Part shown: in pieces, positions 10,107 through 25,000 of the stretch
Numbering within the stretch: the first letter of the stretch is position 1
Layout of the letters: each line of letters starts with the position of its first letter
NCBI GenBank assembly: GCA_039545275.1
Contig: BCHS01000002.1
Location: forward strand, 1,674,001-1,738,000
Source of the DNA: Pseudomicrostroma phylloplanum
Taxonomy: Eukaryota; Basidiomycota; Exobasidiomycetes; Microstromatales
Direction of reading: 5' to 3'
Length of the DNA stretch: 64,000 nucleotides
The notes under the pieces: generated by a model
Database searches by the model: none
What the model saw: only the letters and a program-made list of their open reading frames with translations
What the model was told of the DNA's origin: nothing
Translations under genes and position numbers: made by a program

Positions 10107-12497
10107 ATGGTAGATGCTGGCACGGTACCCTTGCCGGGACCATTGCCCATCTCAGCGTCTGGGCCGCCTTTCTCTTCCTTGCCGCCAGGCCTCTCACCCT
10201 GGATACTAGAGCACCTCACCTCCCTCTCCTTCCACACCTCCACGCCGGTGCAGGCATCGACCATTCCGCTACTTCTCAAGCACAAGGACGTAATCGTAGA
10301 AGCAGTGACTGGCAGCGGAAAGACCCTAGCATATCTTCTGCCGCTTCTAGAGCTCGTCAGGAAGCAACCCGGCTCCGCCAAGGGCGCAACGGCGGAAGAA
10401 GATGCAGGCGCAGCGGACAGAGATGATGGGATCAAGGCTCTGATTCTCCTGCCTACAAGGGAGCTCGCAATTCAGGTCCAGACCGTTCTTCTGTCTCTAC
10501 TTGAATCTGCGCCGGCCTCAGTCAGCTCCCACGTTCGACCACAGCTCGTGGTGGGAGGCGGTAAGACTCGGCATCATGCCGCTCCCGAGAGGGGCGAGGA
10601 CGAGGAGGACGACGGAGTGGGAGGATCCAACACGCCACAGCAGGACTTCGCCAGGCTGAGGAAAGAGAGGAACAACGTGATCGTTGGCACGCCTGGCCGA
10701 GTGGAAGGCCTGTTCAGCAAGGGCATCATCAAGGGCAAGGCAAAGACCTTGGAGCTTCTTGTGCTCGATGAAGCCGATCGCCTGTTGGATCTCGGCTTCC
10801 TGCCCTCTCTCACGACCATCCTCGGTGCTCTACCGAAGCAAAGGCGGACAGCCCTTTTCTCTGCAACCATGACCGACGCTCTTGACCAGCTCGTCAGACT
10901 CGGTCTTCGCAACCCAGTGCGGATCACTGTGCGAGTAGAGATGAAGAAGAAGCCTCTGGCAAACGGCAAAGTTGGCGCAGGAGCGGCTGGCAGCTCAGAC
11001 AATTCAGCCCGCATTCCTGCGTCTTTACAGAACTTCTTCCTGGTCTCCCCTCGCCAGGACAAAGTCTCGCAACTTGTCCGCCTGCTGCAGCACGAGCCTC
11101 AGCAACACTTCACACAGAAGATCGTCGTCTTCTTTGCCACCTGCGCTCAAGTCGAGTACTTCTTCAAGGTCCTCTCCACTGTCCCACAGCTTCGACACTG
11201 TCGCATGTACTCTCTACATGGCCGACAAAATCCCACGCGGAGGACCAAGGCCTTCAACTCCTTCATGAACGATATGCCCGGCGTTGGCTCTTCCACCAGT
11301 GCAGACGCAGCTACGAGCGCTTCGGTCCTCCTCTGCACGGACGTGGCCTCGCGAGGACTCGACTTGCCCAACCTAGACCTGGTCATCCAGTTCGACCCGC
11401 CTCAGGATCCGAATCTCTTCAATCATCGTATCGGTAGGACGGCCCGTGCTGGCAAGTCGGGACGAGCCGTCTGTCTACTGGCTCAGGGAAGCGAAGAAAG
11501 CTACATTGACTTTCTGCGACTGAGGGGCGTGCGAGGGGAGCGGTATGTCCTCCCGTCTCAAGGCGAAGCAGGATTGACAGGGAGTAGCGGCAAGTCCCTG
11601 GCGTCGCTCACCTCCTCACTGCGAGCCCAAAACCTGGCAGACCTCGCCACGCACGACCTCTTCAAGCTGGCACTGGTGAGCTTCGTCAGGGCCTACGGCA
11701 AGCACGAAGCCTCCTACATCTTCCCCAAGAAGGATCTCGACGCCGAGCTGCCGCAGATGGCGCGCAGCTGGGGTGGTGTCCGGCTACCAAAGATGGGCGA
11801 GCTCAAAAAGAGCTCCAAGAGTTCCGCTGCTGCAGAAGGAGACGAGGGCTTATTGGGCGACTCGGAGGGCTGGCTTGACGGTAAGGTAGACGAGGCTAAG
11901 TGGGCCTACAAGGACCCCGCAAAGGAAAAGGCCCGCGTCCTCAAGCTGTCGAATCCCAAGGCTCCAAAGATCAGAACAGCCGCCGCTCCGCTCGACTCGG
12001 GCGTGAATCCCGATGCAGCAGCCCCAGTGGCTCCAGCCGCTGCCGTCGACGGGGAAGAAGTCACACCCGCCACCATTGCGTCCTCCTCCACCTCGCACCG
12101 TAAACGCATGCGCGGCGCCGAGGAGAGTTCCCTCGGAGCCTGGTCGAAGCAAAAAGCCTCAAAGGACCGTCGCGAGGAGCGCAAGGAGAAGAAGAAGCGC
12201 AAGAAGCTCGCCATTGAGCGTGCGCACCAGAAGGCCCTCACGCTCAAGGAAAAGACGCAAGAGGAGGAGGAAGGAGATGAGGAGTTTGCTGAAGAGGAGA
12301 GGGAGATTAGGAGGGAGAGGAGGGCGAAGAGACGTGAGATGGATAGGCTTGCGGGGGAGAGGGCATCCAGGGGGGAGGACACCGTGGGGCTCGATGGGGA
12401 TGGTGGGTTCGAGTTTGGCAGTGGTGGTGAGAGCGACGCTGGTGGTGGAGGGGGCGGAGCAGGTGGCGACGGTGGGGGCTTCTTTGACGACCTGTGA
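10107..12497 (+). CDS. SPB4: ATP-dependent RNA helicase Spb4 (DDX55)
   Basis: A single exon of 796 residues. The Q-motif region is LSFHTSTPVQASTIP, Walker A is AVTGSGKT (66-73), motif II is DEAD in LVLDEADRLLDLGF, motif III is SAT, and motif VI is HRIGRTARAG. The phrase TPVQASTIPLLLKHKDVIVEAVTGSGKT-like context and a C-terminal helical region fit Spb4/DDX55, which acts in nucleolar 60S subunit assembly. An acidic insert near residue 160 (EDEEDD) and a Lys/Glu-rich then Gly-rich tail extend it beyond the usual roughly 600 residues. The start at 10107 is chosen because the frame upstream (from 9909) is promoter-like and lacks similarity. Confidence 0.92.
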   Translation: MVDAGTVPLPGPLPISASGPPFSSLPPGLSPWILEHLTSLSFHTSTPVQASTIPLLLKHKDVIVEAVTGSGKTLAYLLPLLELVRKQPGSAKGATAEEDAGAADRDDGIKALILLPTRELAIQVQTVLLSLLESAPASVSSHVRPQLVVGGGKTRHHAAPERGEDEEDDGVGGSNTPQQDFARLRKERNNVIVGTPGRVEGLFSKGIIKGKAKTLELLVLDEADRLLDLGFLPSLTTILGALPKQRRTALFSATMTDALDQLVRLGLRNPVRITVRVEMKKKPLANGKVGAGAAGSSDNSARIPASLQNFFLVSPRQDKVSQLVRLLQHEPQQHFTQKIVVFFATCAQVEYFFKVLSTVPQLRHCRMYSLHGRQNPTRRTKAFNSFMNDMPGVGSSTSADAATSASVLLCTDVASRGLDLPNLDLVIQFDPPQDPNLFNHRIGRTARAGKSGRAVCLLAQGSEESYIDFLRLRGVRGERYVLPSQGEAGLTGSSGKSLASLTSSLRAQNLADLATHDLFKLALVSFVRAYGKHEASYIFPKKDLDAELPQMARSWGGVRLPKMGELKKSSKSSAAAEGDEGLLGDSEGWLDGKVDEAKWAYKDPAKEKARVLKLSNPKAPKIRTAAAPLDSGVNPDAAAPVAPAAAVDGEEVTPATIASSSTSHRKRMRGAEESSLGAWSKQKASKDRREERKEKKKRKKLAIERAHQKALTLKEKTQEEEEGDEEFAEEEREIRRERRAKRREMDRLAGERASRGEDTVGLDGDGGFEFGSGGESDAGGGGGGAGGDGGGFFDDL

Positions 12498-12634
12498 AGA
12501 GATGCGCATACTGTAACAACGGATACATTTCTCGGTATCTCCCCCGTAGCCAGTTCTGCGGTGTTTCTTTACTGCGTCAGTGTAGTTGTATTGTTCTCAG
12601 AGGACCAGACAGTCCAGCACTCCCACCGCTGCCC

Positions 12635-16965
<4,331 letters not shown>

Positions 16966-17522
16966 TCTGAGGTGTATGCTGAGGGTGTGTGAAGGGGATG
17001 AGAGGAGAAACCAGGGACGCCCTTTTGTTGATTGGTATAGGGGGGAGGGAGTGGTGGTGGTAGTGGGTGGAAGATTGGGTGGGGGGGGCGGCGCTCGTGG
17101 GAGGAGATGATGCGAAGAAGAAGGGCAGCAGTGGCAGGGCAGCGGGCGAGCGGGGGGGGGGCGGGCAGGCGGACACCACAGGCGGGCGGCGCTTGGGCGA
17201 TGGCATGACCAGCTGGCTGGCTGGCTTGCTTCCTCAGCCCTCTCGCCCCGCCTGGGTGCTTGGCTGGCGGGAAGAGCCGGGAATCGTAGCCCAAGCGCGC
17301 GCGCACACACACACACGCAAGCCAACGTCCCCTCCCCCTCGCCCGCGATTCAAAGCCCGCTCCTCCGCTTGGCCCACTTCCGTCGTGGACGATGGACAGA
17401 CGGGCCTCAAGTCGAGTGACCAAAGCGCAACGAGGTACGCTGCTACGCTCACATCAGCCAACGAAAGATCAAGAGGATAGCATAGCATACCCAAAACCTC
17501 ACTTACAATTACCGCAATAGCC
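16966..17522. promoter_or_regulatory. Divergent promoter, ATP2 / TMEM14 gene
   Basis: About 557 bp between divergent starts. It contains purine/pyrimidine-skewed stretches, a G-run near 17078-17090 and 17152-17161, and a GCGCGCACACACACAC tract near 17297-17314. Both neighbours are mitochondrial or likely mitochondrial, so co-expression is possible but not shown. Confidence 0.4.
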
Positions 17523-18103
17523 ATGTCCGAACACCCAGCATTCACAATGGCCGCCCTGACCAGCATCGGCGGCACAATTGGCTTCCTCAAGACTCGCAGC
17601 GTGGTAAGTCTACACGATGGCCCCTCATCCTCCACCCACTTCTCCACTCACCTCCCTTGTTTCCCGCCTCAGCCATCCCTCGTAGCAGGTGTAGGAGTCG
17701 GAGTCATCTACGCCCTCGCAGGCACCAGGATCAAGAGTGGACAGGACTACGGCTATGAGCTGGCAGCGGCCAACTCCCTCTTGCTCGTGGGGAGCAGCGC
17801 GCCTAGATTCGCAAAGGGACCTGTGCCAAAGGGATTGACGTTGAGTGAGTGGGTCCGGCCGCACAGATAGTCAGAGTGGGGGAGAAGAATGGGGAGGCGA
17901 AGAGCTGATGGTCTAACTTTCTCTTGGGCTTGTTCGGTGCTCTCCTCCCTTGCGAATCCAGTTGGGACACTCGGTAAGTTCACAGCTTGATCCTCACTCC
18001 GCCCTCATCCATACGCAGCGCTGACCCCAAGTATCATACCTCCCTTCCTCCTTCTACAGCCCTGGCATTCTACGGAAAGAAGGTCTACGACTTCCGCGCT
18101 TGA
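17523..18103 (+). CDS. TMEM14/UPF0136-family small membrane protein
   Basis: Four exons (17523-17603, 17673-17844, 17963-17974, 18060-18103) give 102 residues. The third exon is only 12 nt (codes for parts of IGTL) and is flanked by proper AG and GTAAGT signals; without it the frame breaks. The protein has the family pattern: a Gly-rich first helix (ALTSIGGTIGFLKTRS), GVGVGVIYALAG, a polar loop with KSGQDYGYELA, a third hydrophobic stretch, and a last helix ending FYGKKVYDFRA. TMEM14 proteins are small multi-spanning membrane proteins; animal TMEM14C is in the mitochondrial inner membrane and affects haem synthesis. The role in fungi is not settled. Confidence 0.88.
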
Positions 18104-18424
18104 AGCGTGCCCTGCCCCTTGTTACGCTTGTGAAGTGAGGCTCATGCTCAAGCCCCACTGTCGCGATACATTGCAGGATACTTGTACCCAACTCCCGCCT
18201 GAACAAGGTCGCATCATCTTCACAGCTGACGTCACGAGCAGGTAGCTTCGCATCTTCAGAGAGATCATCAATGACGCCTTTGATGGAAAGAGAGAGAGAG
18301 AGAGGGATATACAAGAAGATTCTCTTTGCACAGAGGAGAGGAAGCGCACGGGAGGCCTGTCCCAGTCTGAAAGTACCGGGCTCAACATCACCTCGTCCAG
18401 CTAGCCACCTTCACGATCTGTCGT
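18104..18424. other. Convergent spacer
   Basis: About 320 bp between the TMEM14 gene and the septin gene, which converge. A short AG-repeat (GAGAGAGAGAGAGAG) lies at about 18290-18304. No gene is seen. Confidence 0.4.
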
Positions 18425-19856
18425 CTAGACTCCATTGGCCTGCTGCTGCATCTGTTGCTGTTGTTGAGCCTGCTGCTGCTTGGCGCTGCTCTCCTTCAGC
18501 GCCAGGAGCTGCCTCGACCTAAAGGCCTCGTAGTGCTTGAGAGCAGTCGTCTCGATCAGGTCTTGCAGGTGCGTCCTGGTCAAGAATGTTCGCAGCTGGT
18601 TGAACTCGCAGTGGTTCTCGTTCTCCACGTTGATGACACCGTACCGGTTCTTGCGACCACGCACTGTCTTGCCATCGATGACCACGTTGCGCTCAGAGCC
18701 GACCACGGCAAAGGGGATCAGGTCCTGGGAGGGAGGAGAGAAGGAAAGAGATCAGCATAAACTCCCTGAATCGCGCTTGTTACTTGATCTCTTGATGTTC
18801 GACTCACCCTCATCCTCTCGTTCAGCTCCCTCTCGCCCTCCTCGAACTCGTCGCTGTCAAAGGGGTACGCATGGATGTCATGGTACTCCATCTCATCACG
18901 GATCCTCGCCTTGAATTGTGCCCGCTCCTCCAACGTCAGACTGTCGCTCTTGGCAATCACCGGCACTACGTTGACTACGTCGGCCAGCTTCTTCATCACC
19001 GTGACGTCGATGGGCCGCAGAGTGTGGCCGGTGGGGTTGATGAAGAAGAGGCAGCAATGGATACGGGTATCTGTGATGTAGCGCTCACGCATAGCCGTCA
19101 GCTCTTTGCGGAGGTATGCAGAGTGTTGGTCCTTGATGTACTTGATGATGGGGTCCCAGCTGCAGAGCGGCGTCCGAGGAAGCAACGTCAGGAACATGTC
19201 CAGTAAATTAAGGGGGCTGCTAGGCTCACTCACCAGTTTTCGTTGTTGATCTGGTCACCGTATCCAGGGCTGTCTACGATGTTGAGACGCAGCTTGACGC
19301 CATTCTCGATGATGACTGGGATGAGTATGTGTCGTTCGGTTGACAGGGGCTGTTCGTTAGCTCGCTCTTCTCCCAGGCAGCTTTCTTTCGCAATTGCTCT
19401 CTCCGCTACTCACGATGAGAGACGGGGTGGATCTCAGTGGTAGACCTGGGCTGCTCGAATGCATCTACGCGTCCCTTGGAGTCGATGAGGTGGCTAGCGA
19501 AGAGTGTGTTGATGAGAGTCGATTTTCCCAGACCAGTCTGCCCAACGACCATGACCTGTAGTAAGAGCAAAGGCAGACAGGATGTGGACGAGTCTCAGCA
19601 ATTGCGCACATAGTAGGTGACAGGTATAACGAACGCTACTGCAGAGGATCTGAAAGTACAGCTGAGGACTACAGTCTCACTTCCTTGAGGAGTACTCCTT
19701 CTGCTCGCTAGCTACCGTCCCTTTCACCGAGGCTGGGCAGAGACCAACACTCACATTGAATTGGAAGCCCCTCTTTAGCAGCTTCGTCTCAATCTGCCTG
19801 GTGATGGAGTCGAAACCGACATACTGGTTGAGCGGAGTAGCCTGTACTTCTGTCAT
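18425..19856 (-). CDS. CDC10: Septin, Cdc10 group
   Basis: Five exons (19755-19856, 19414-19555, 19234-19315, 18808-19159, 18425-18724) join in phase to 325 residues. The N-terminus NQYVGFDSITRQIETKLLKR is typical of the Cdc10 group. GTPase motifs are GQTGLGKST (P-loop), DSPGYGD (G3) and AKSD (G4), followed by the septin-unique element in the C-terminal third. The tail is a short Gln-rich stretch rather than the long coiled coil of Cdc3/11/12 types, which also fits Cdc10. Septins form hetero-oligomeric filaments at the bud neck and septa. Five exons in 1.4 kb is the densest intron pattern here. Confidence 0.92.
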
Positions 19857-19996
19857 CTTTGCAACAGAGGTGTATCAACGAGAGCGTAGGAGACGACGAT
19901 GTTCAGTGTGGTGTTGGTCGTGGAGGATGAGGAGGTGATCGATCGAGGACAAGGGTGAGTACAGTACGCACCAGAATTGAGAGCCAGCCACGACGC

Positions 19997-20033
<37 letters not shown>

Positions 20034-20219
20034 CACACGCCCACCGCGCCCGGCCAACTGCACCGGAACGGAAGAGAGCGCTCGAGCCATGCACGCCACG
20101 CTCTGGAATTGACGGAAGTCCGGGTCACTCCGCAAGACATTCGGAGATGGTCTCTCTCCGCACTCGCACCTTCCCACCTTGCCTTTCTTCCACCACCTAC
20201 CGACAAGTTTACACCCAAC
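19857..20219. promoter_or_regulatory. Divergent promoter, septin / decarboxylase-hydrolase
   Basis: About 363 bp between divergent starts. It holds a pure CA microsatellite (separate entry) and CT/CA-rich flanks just before the plus-strand start codon. No specific factor site is claimed. Confidence 0.4.
20002..20029. repeat. (CA)14 microsatellite
   Basis: Fourteen uninterrupted CA units inside a divergent promoter, flanked by further CA-rich sequence. Length polymorphism between isolates is likely. Confidence 0.9.
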
Positions 20220-21777
20220 ATGCCCCGTGTCCCGTACTCCTACCCCGCTCCGGGTGCATCTAGCATCGCAGATGCTATTCGCCAGCGACGTGGAGAACGA
20301 GGACTGACGCCCCTCGATGGCATGCTCCTCAACGCCCAGCCCATTGCCGAGGGGTGGAACAAGCTACTCGGCGCCGTCAGGACCGGATCGTCGCTTCAAG
20401 ACGATCTGCGTGAGATCATGGTGAGCGCCCAGGAAGAGCAGGATAAGCGTTGCCTGGACAGTAACTGATCTCCACCTCGCCTTGCTTTCTCTCCGCCTGC
20501 AGATCCTCCGAGTCGCCGCCCGCAACCGCGCCGCCTTCGAATGGATCCACCACGAGCCCGTAGCACGCAAGGCTGGCGTCACAACCGAGCAGCTGACCCG
20601 CATCGGAGACGTTCAGAGCACTTCCTTCTCCTCTCCCGGCTCAGGCCAGCTATCTCCTCTGCAAGCTGCCGCAGCTGCGTACGCCGACGCCATGACCGCC
20701 CACGTCAAGGTGCAGGACGGCGTCTTTGATACGCTCAAGCACGAGCTCGCCAAGGCGGCTGGTGGGGAGGAGAAGACCAACCAGCTCATGGTCGAGGCCA
20801 CGGGCACCGTCGCCGTGTACAACATGGTCTCGCGCTTCCTCGTCGCACTGGACATCGACGACCGAGCTAACCAGGAAGTGCCTGTGCCAGGTCTGCCATC
20901 GGACAATGGCGCGGGTGTTCCCACCTTCCCCGAGTCCAACTACGGAGCCGGTCGAGGTCTGGTGCAAGTTTCGGGTGGGCAGACGATTGCAACTCGCGTG
21001 CACTTCCACTCCATGACTGCGCCCTGGGTCATCCTGATCAACTCGCTCATGACCAACCTGACCATGTGGGACGACGTCGTCCCCGGGCTTAGCGATGCCG
21101 GGTACAACGTCGTCTGCTACGACCAGAGGGGCCATGGCGCCTCGCCCGCTCCCTCTGAGCCATGCACAGTCGAGCAACTAGCCGACGATGCAGCCGACGT
21201 CCTGACCGCTCTCGGCGTAGACAAGGCCCGGGCCGTCATCGGTGTCTCGCAGGGCGGTGCTACCGCCCTCTCCTTTGCCATTCGCCATCCAGATCGCGCC
21301 GAGAAGATCATCGCAAACGACACGCAGCCTGCTTCACCTGCTGCGAATGCCCAGGCATGGGAAGATCGGATTGCTCTCGCGAAGAAGGAGGGCATGAAGC
21401 CCCTAGCAGACGCAACGGTCGCACGGTGGTACGGCTCGGACAGCTCGGCGGGAAGCGAGGCCATCAAGGCCAAGGCGGCCCGTCTTATCGAAGGGACCGA
21501 CGTCTTTGGTTTCGAGCAGGGCGCGAGAGCACTGCAGAAGTATGACCTCCTCTCCGCTGGGCTCCTCAAGGCCCTTGCTGCTAAGCCCACCCTCCTCGTC
21601 GCGGGAGAGGCAGATGGCGCTTTGCCCAAGGTCCTCGAGGGACTGAGCCAGGATGTGAAGAAGGAGGGAGGCAGTGCTGAGGTGGCCTTTGCTAGCGTGA
21701 GCAGGGCGGCTCACCTGCCTATGATGGACAATCCACAGGGCTGGCTGGAAGTCGTGTTGCCTTTCCTCAAGAGGTGA
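20220..21777 (+). CDS. Carboxymuconolactone decarboxylase-like / alpha-beta hydrolase fusion
   Basis: Exons 20220-20420 and 20503-21777 give 491 residues. The first roughly 190 residues resemble the carboxymuconolactone decarboxylase (CMD/AhpD-like) fold: LLNAQPIAEGWNKLLGAVR, then a helix with LREIM-ILRVAARNRAAFEWIHHEP across the splice; there is no CxxC, so it is not a peroxidase-type AhpD. Residues 240-491 are an alpha/beta hydrolase close to 3-oxoadipate enol-lactonase (PcaD): oxyanion region INSLMTNLTMWDDVV, CYDQRGHG, nucleophile elbow GVSQGG, acid in VAGEADG and catalytic His in AAHLPMMDNP. In the beta-ketoadipate pathway these two activities act in succession, so the fusion suggests aromatic acid catabolism, probably cytosolic. 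The substrates are inferred, not shown. Confidence 0.8.
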
Positions 21778-22023
21778 TGAACAAATTGTGGAAACCTAGA
21801 GAGAAGGTGACAATGACGATGCTCATTCACCTATCAAAGTGAAGTGTGATGTGACAAAGGAGTGACCAAGGACCGCTATGAGAAATGAGCAGGTATGAAG
21901 GGAGCGACCTGGTATGATGCACACATCTAAGGGAATAATAGAGACGTCTACTTCACCGCCAGCTCGTGCTCGACGTCGACTTCACCTCTACCTCACTGCA
22001 CTGCACTGCACTTCCTCCCACTC

Positions 22024-25000
22024 TCACAAGCAAAAAAGCTTGCTCGACTTCTTCCTGTTGACCTCTTCCAACCTCGCCTCAAGATCCCTCGCAGCCTTCT
22101 CCTTTGCCATCCTCTCCGCTCGAATCTTCTGCTCATAGTCCTGCTTCTCCATCAACGTGCTGCTCCTCACACTATCCACCTCCTTCTGCGAAGCCTGCAA
22201 TTGCATTCGAAGATCCTCCGTCTGGGAGGCATAGCGGTCGCGTTCGCGCGTGACTTCGCCGAGCTGTACACGCGACTTGCGCAAGTTGCGCTCCGAGTCG
22301 TTCAGAGCGGCCTCGAGGGTGGTGACCAGATCGATGTTGGCCTGCAGATCGGCTTCGCAGTGCGAGAGCTGCTTAGCCAGCTGCCGAAGCTCCTCGCCTT
22401 GCTCCGTGAGGAGCTTCTTCGCATCTTGGCTACCCAGGTTGCTGATGTTGATGCTGGCCATCGAGGTGTGCTTTGATCCGCCGGAGGAAGAGCGGGTGAG
22501 GGCGCTCGTGCCAATGGTACCAGTGGGCGTCGTTGGTCCCGGTGATTCTGCCCTTGTCATTAAAGACGAGAGAGATGTGCGGGCAGCTAGAGGAATGGAG
22601 CTACGAGGCAGCGTACCACCGACACCACTGCCAGAGGTCGGGGGAGTGGGAGGTGGTGGGACCTTGGGTGGCGGGGTAGGCGGAGGCATCGATCTCTGAC
22701 GGACCATACCGGTGGATCCTACAGGTGTAGACGCACCGGGCGAGGATATGGCGCTGCTGCCGAGTGTAACATCAGCGTCCTGCTCCTCGCTAAGGCGCGG
22801 AAGGAAGCTCTTCCCAGCAGCATCCTCCTGAAGATCTTGCAATTGCTGCTCCAGCTTTGCCCGCTCTTCCGTGATAGCTAGCACCTCGTTCTTGCTGCGC
22901 TGGAGCTCCGTCTTGAGGTTGGTGAGGTTGTGTCTGTAAGACACCATCTCCCGTCGGAGCTCAGCCGCCTCGGCTTTGAAGTCCTCTGCTTGGTTGTCAC
23001 CGCCCTCGGATCGAAGACGGTTGAGCTGTTCGACGAGCTCGTCTCGTTCAGCAGAGACGCTAGTCAGCGCATCCTCCAAGATGACCAGGGCGTCGCCTGT
23101 TTCGACCAGCTCGTTTCGAAGCTCATCGACGTCTACAAACTTGCCGTTCGCGTCGTACAGGCCAGAGAGACGGCGAGATAGCGAGGTGACTTCCTGTTCG
23201 TGCTCCAGATGGAGGGCTTCTAGCTTCGCTTCATACTCCTCGATCATGCGCTGCCTCTCCGTTTGGTGAAGACTATGGACATCGGCCAGCATACGGTGTC
23301 GCTCGGCGTCTGCTTTAGCCTCGAGGTTGGCAAGTGCAGCTCGCTGTTCGGCGTCGATGGTGGATACTGAGTCGGTGGACGAGCGAAGGTCCTTGACTAC
23401 TGCGGCCGCAGTGGCAGCGAGACCAGCCTCTGCTTCAGTGTGGTGCTTGGTAACGGCTACCTCGTGTTGCAGCTCCAATTTGGCACGGGCTTCTTCGTGT
23501 TGCCTCTTCAAGCCAGCGAGGGCCTCTTCATGCTCAAGCGCCTTTGCCTCCATCTGTTGCCTCAACTCTGCAATGCTAGCTTGATGCGCAGACTCTCTAT
23601 CAGCCAGCTGACCGCTCAGCGTCTGGGTATGCTCCTCCTTCAGCGTCATCAGCTGCTGGTCATGTTGACTATGCAGCTCCGCAATAGCGGCGTCCTTTTC
23701 GGCCGAGAGACGAGCAAGAGCCTCTTCGTGTGCTTCTTGAGCTTGTTGCACAGCGACCAAGTGACCACTTTTGCTCGATGATGTAGCCTCGGCGTGTTCC
23801 CCGATCAGCTTGTCGATGATTTTCTGATGATCTGCCTTGGCCGTCTCCAACGCGGTCTGATGATCTGCCTTCACGGATCCCAGAGCAGTCTCATGTTGAG
23901 CCTCCGCCCTCTCTAGTGTAGTCTGATGGTCTGCCCTCGTCGATTCCAGTACACCGAGGTGCTCCGTCTTGATCGCCTGCAGATCAGCCTGATGCTCTTC
24001 CCTCAGAGAGTCCAGAGCAGTCTCGTGCTCTTGCTTCAAAACCTGCAGTGCAGTCAGATGCTCCGCCCTGTTCGCCTCAAGTGCAGCCCGGCCCTTGGCA
24101 TCAGTCGACTGCAGGGCAGTCTGATGCTCTGCCTGCAGCGAGTCCATAGCGGCCAGGTGCTCTGCCTTCGCCGCCTGCAGAGCAGAGTGATGCTCCTCAG
24201 TCAGCCGTGTCAAGGCCAGTGCCGCTGCTTCTGCTTCTGCCTTCGCACCCGGATCCGCATCCGCTGGCTTCTCCTCCCCATTTTGCGCTTCGCTGTTAAG
24301 AGAGGCAGCAGCGGGTACATCACGCGCCTCGGCCTGCTGAGCAGCTTCATCGCTGACCGCCTTGATCCTCTCCTCGAAGGTGCGCTCCCGCTGCGCAAGC
24401 TCTTCCTGGCTGTCGGCATGGGCCTGACAGAGCTGCTGAAGTTCTTGGGCCATCAGCACGTGATCGTGATCGTGGTCGGGAAGAGGCTGAGCTGGCTGAT
24501 CTTTGCTAGCGACGGTTTCCTCCTCTTTCTTGACAAGTGCAGCCAGCTGCTCCTTGAGCTTCTCATTCTCCGCCGCAAGATCAGCAGACTGAAGTCGCGC
24601 CGTCTTCTGGAGCGTCTCGCTCTTCTGCCTCTCCGCCTCGAGCAGGGCAGCGAGCTCCTCCGTCTTGCCTCGATGCACCTCTTCCTGGTGGGCCATGGCT
24701 CTCAGCAGCTCATCAATCCGACTAGTGTCCGTGCTCCTGAGCGCGGTCGAGGGGAGCGAACTGTTCTCAGACCCTCTGCTCGAGCCGGCAAAGTACTGCC
24801 CGGACCCCTCGATGGCGTCGCGGTCGAGAGCTGGAGTGAAGAAGGCTTGAGGGTAGTCGGTCAAGGTAGGGGAGGCGCCTCCTACGCCCAGCAGATTCGT
24901 GTCAGGCTCGGCAGGCTTGAGGTCTCGAGCAACTCCGCTCTCGTCCACCGTAGCCTCGGACGTCGGACTGATGATATTTAGACCGATGACAGGCGTCGAG

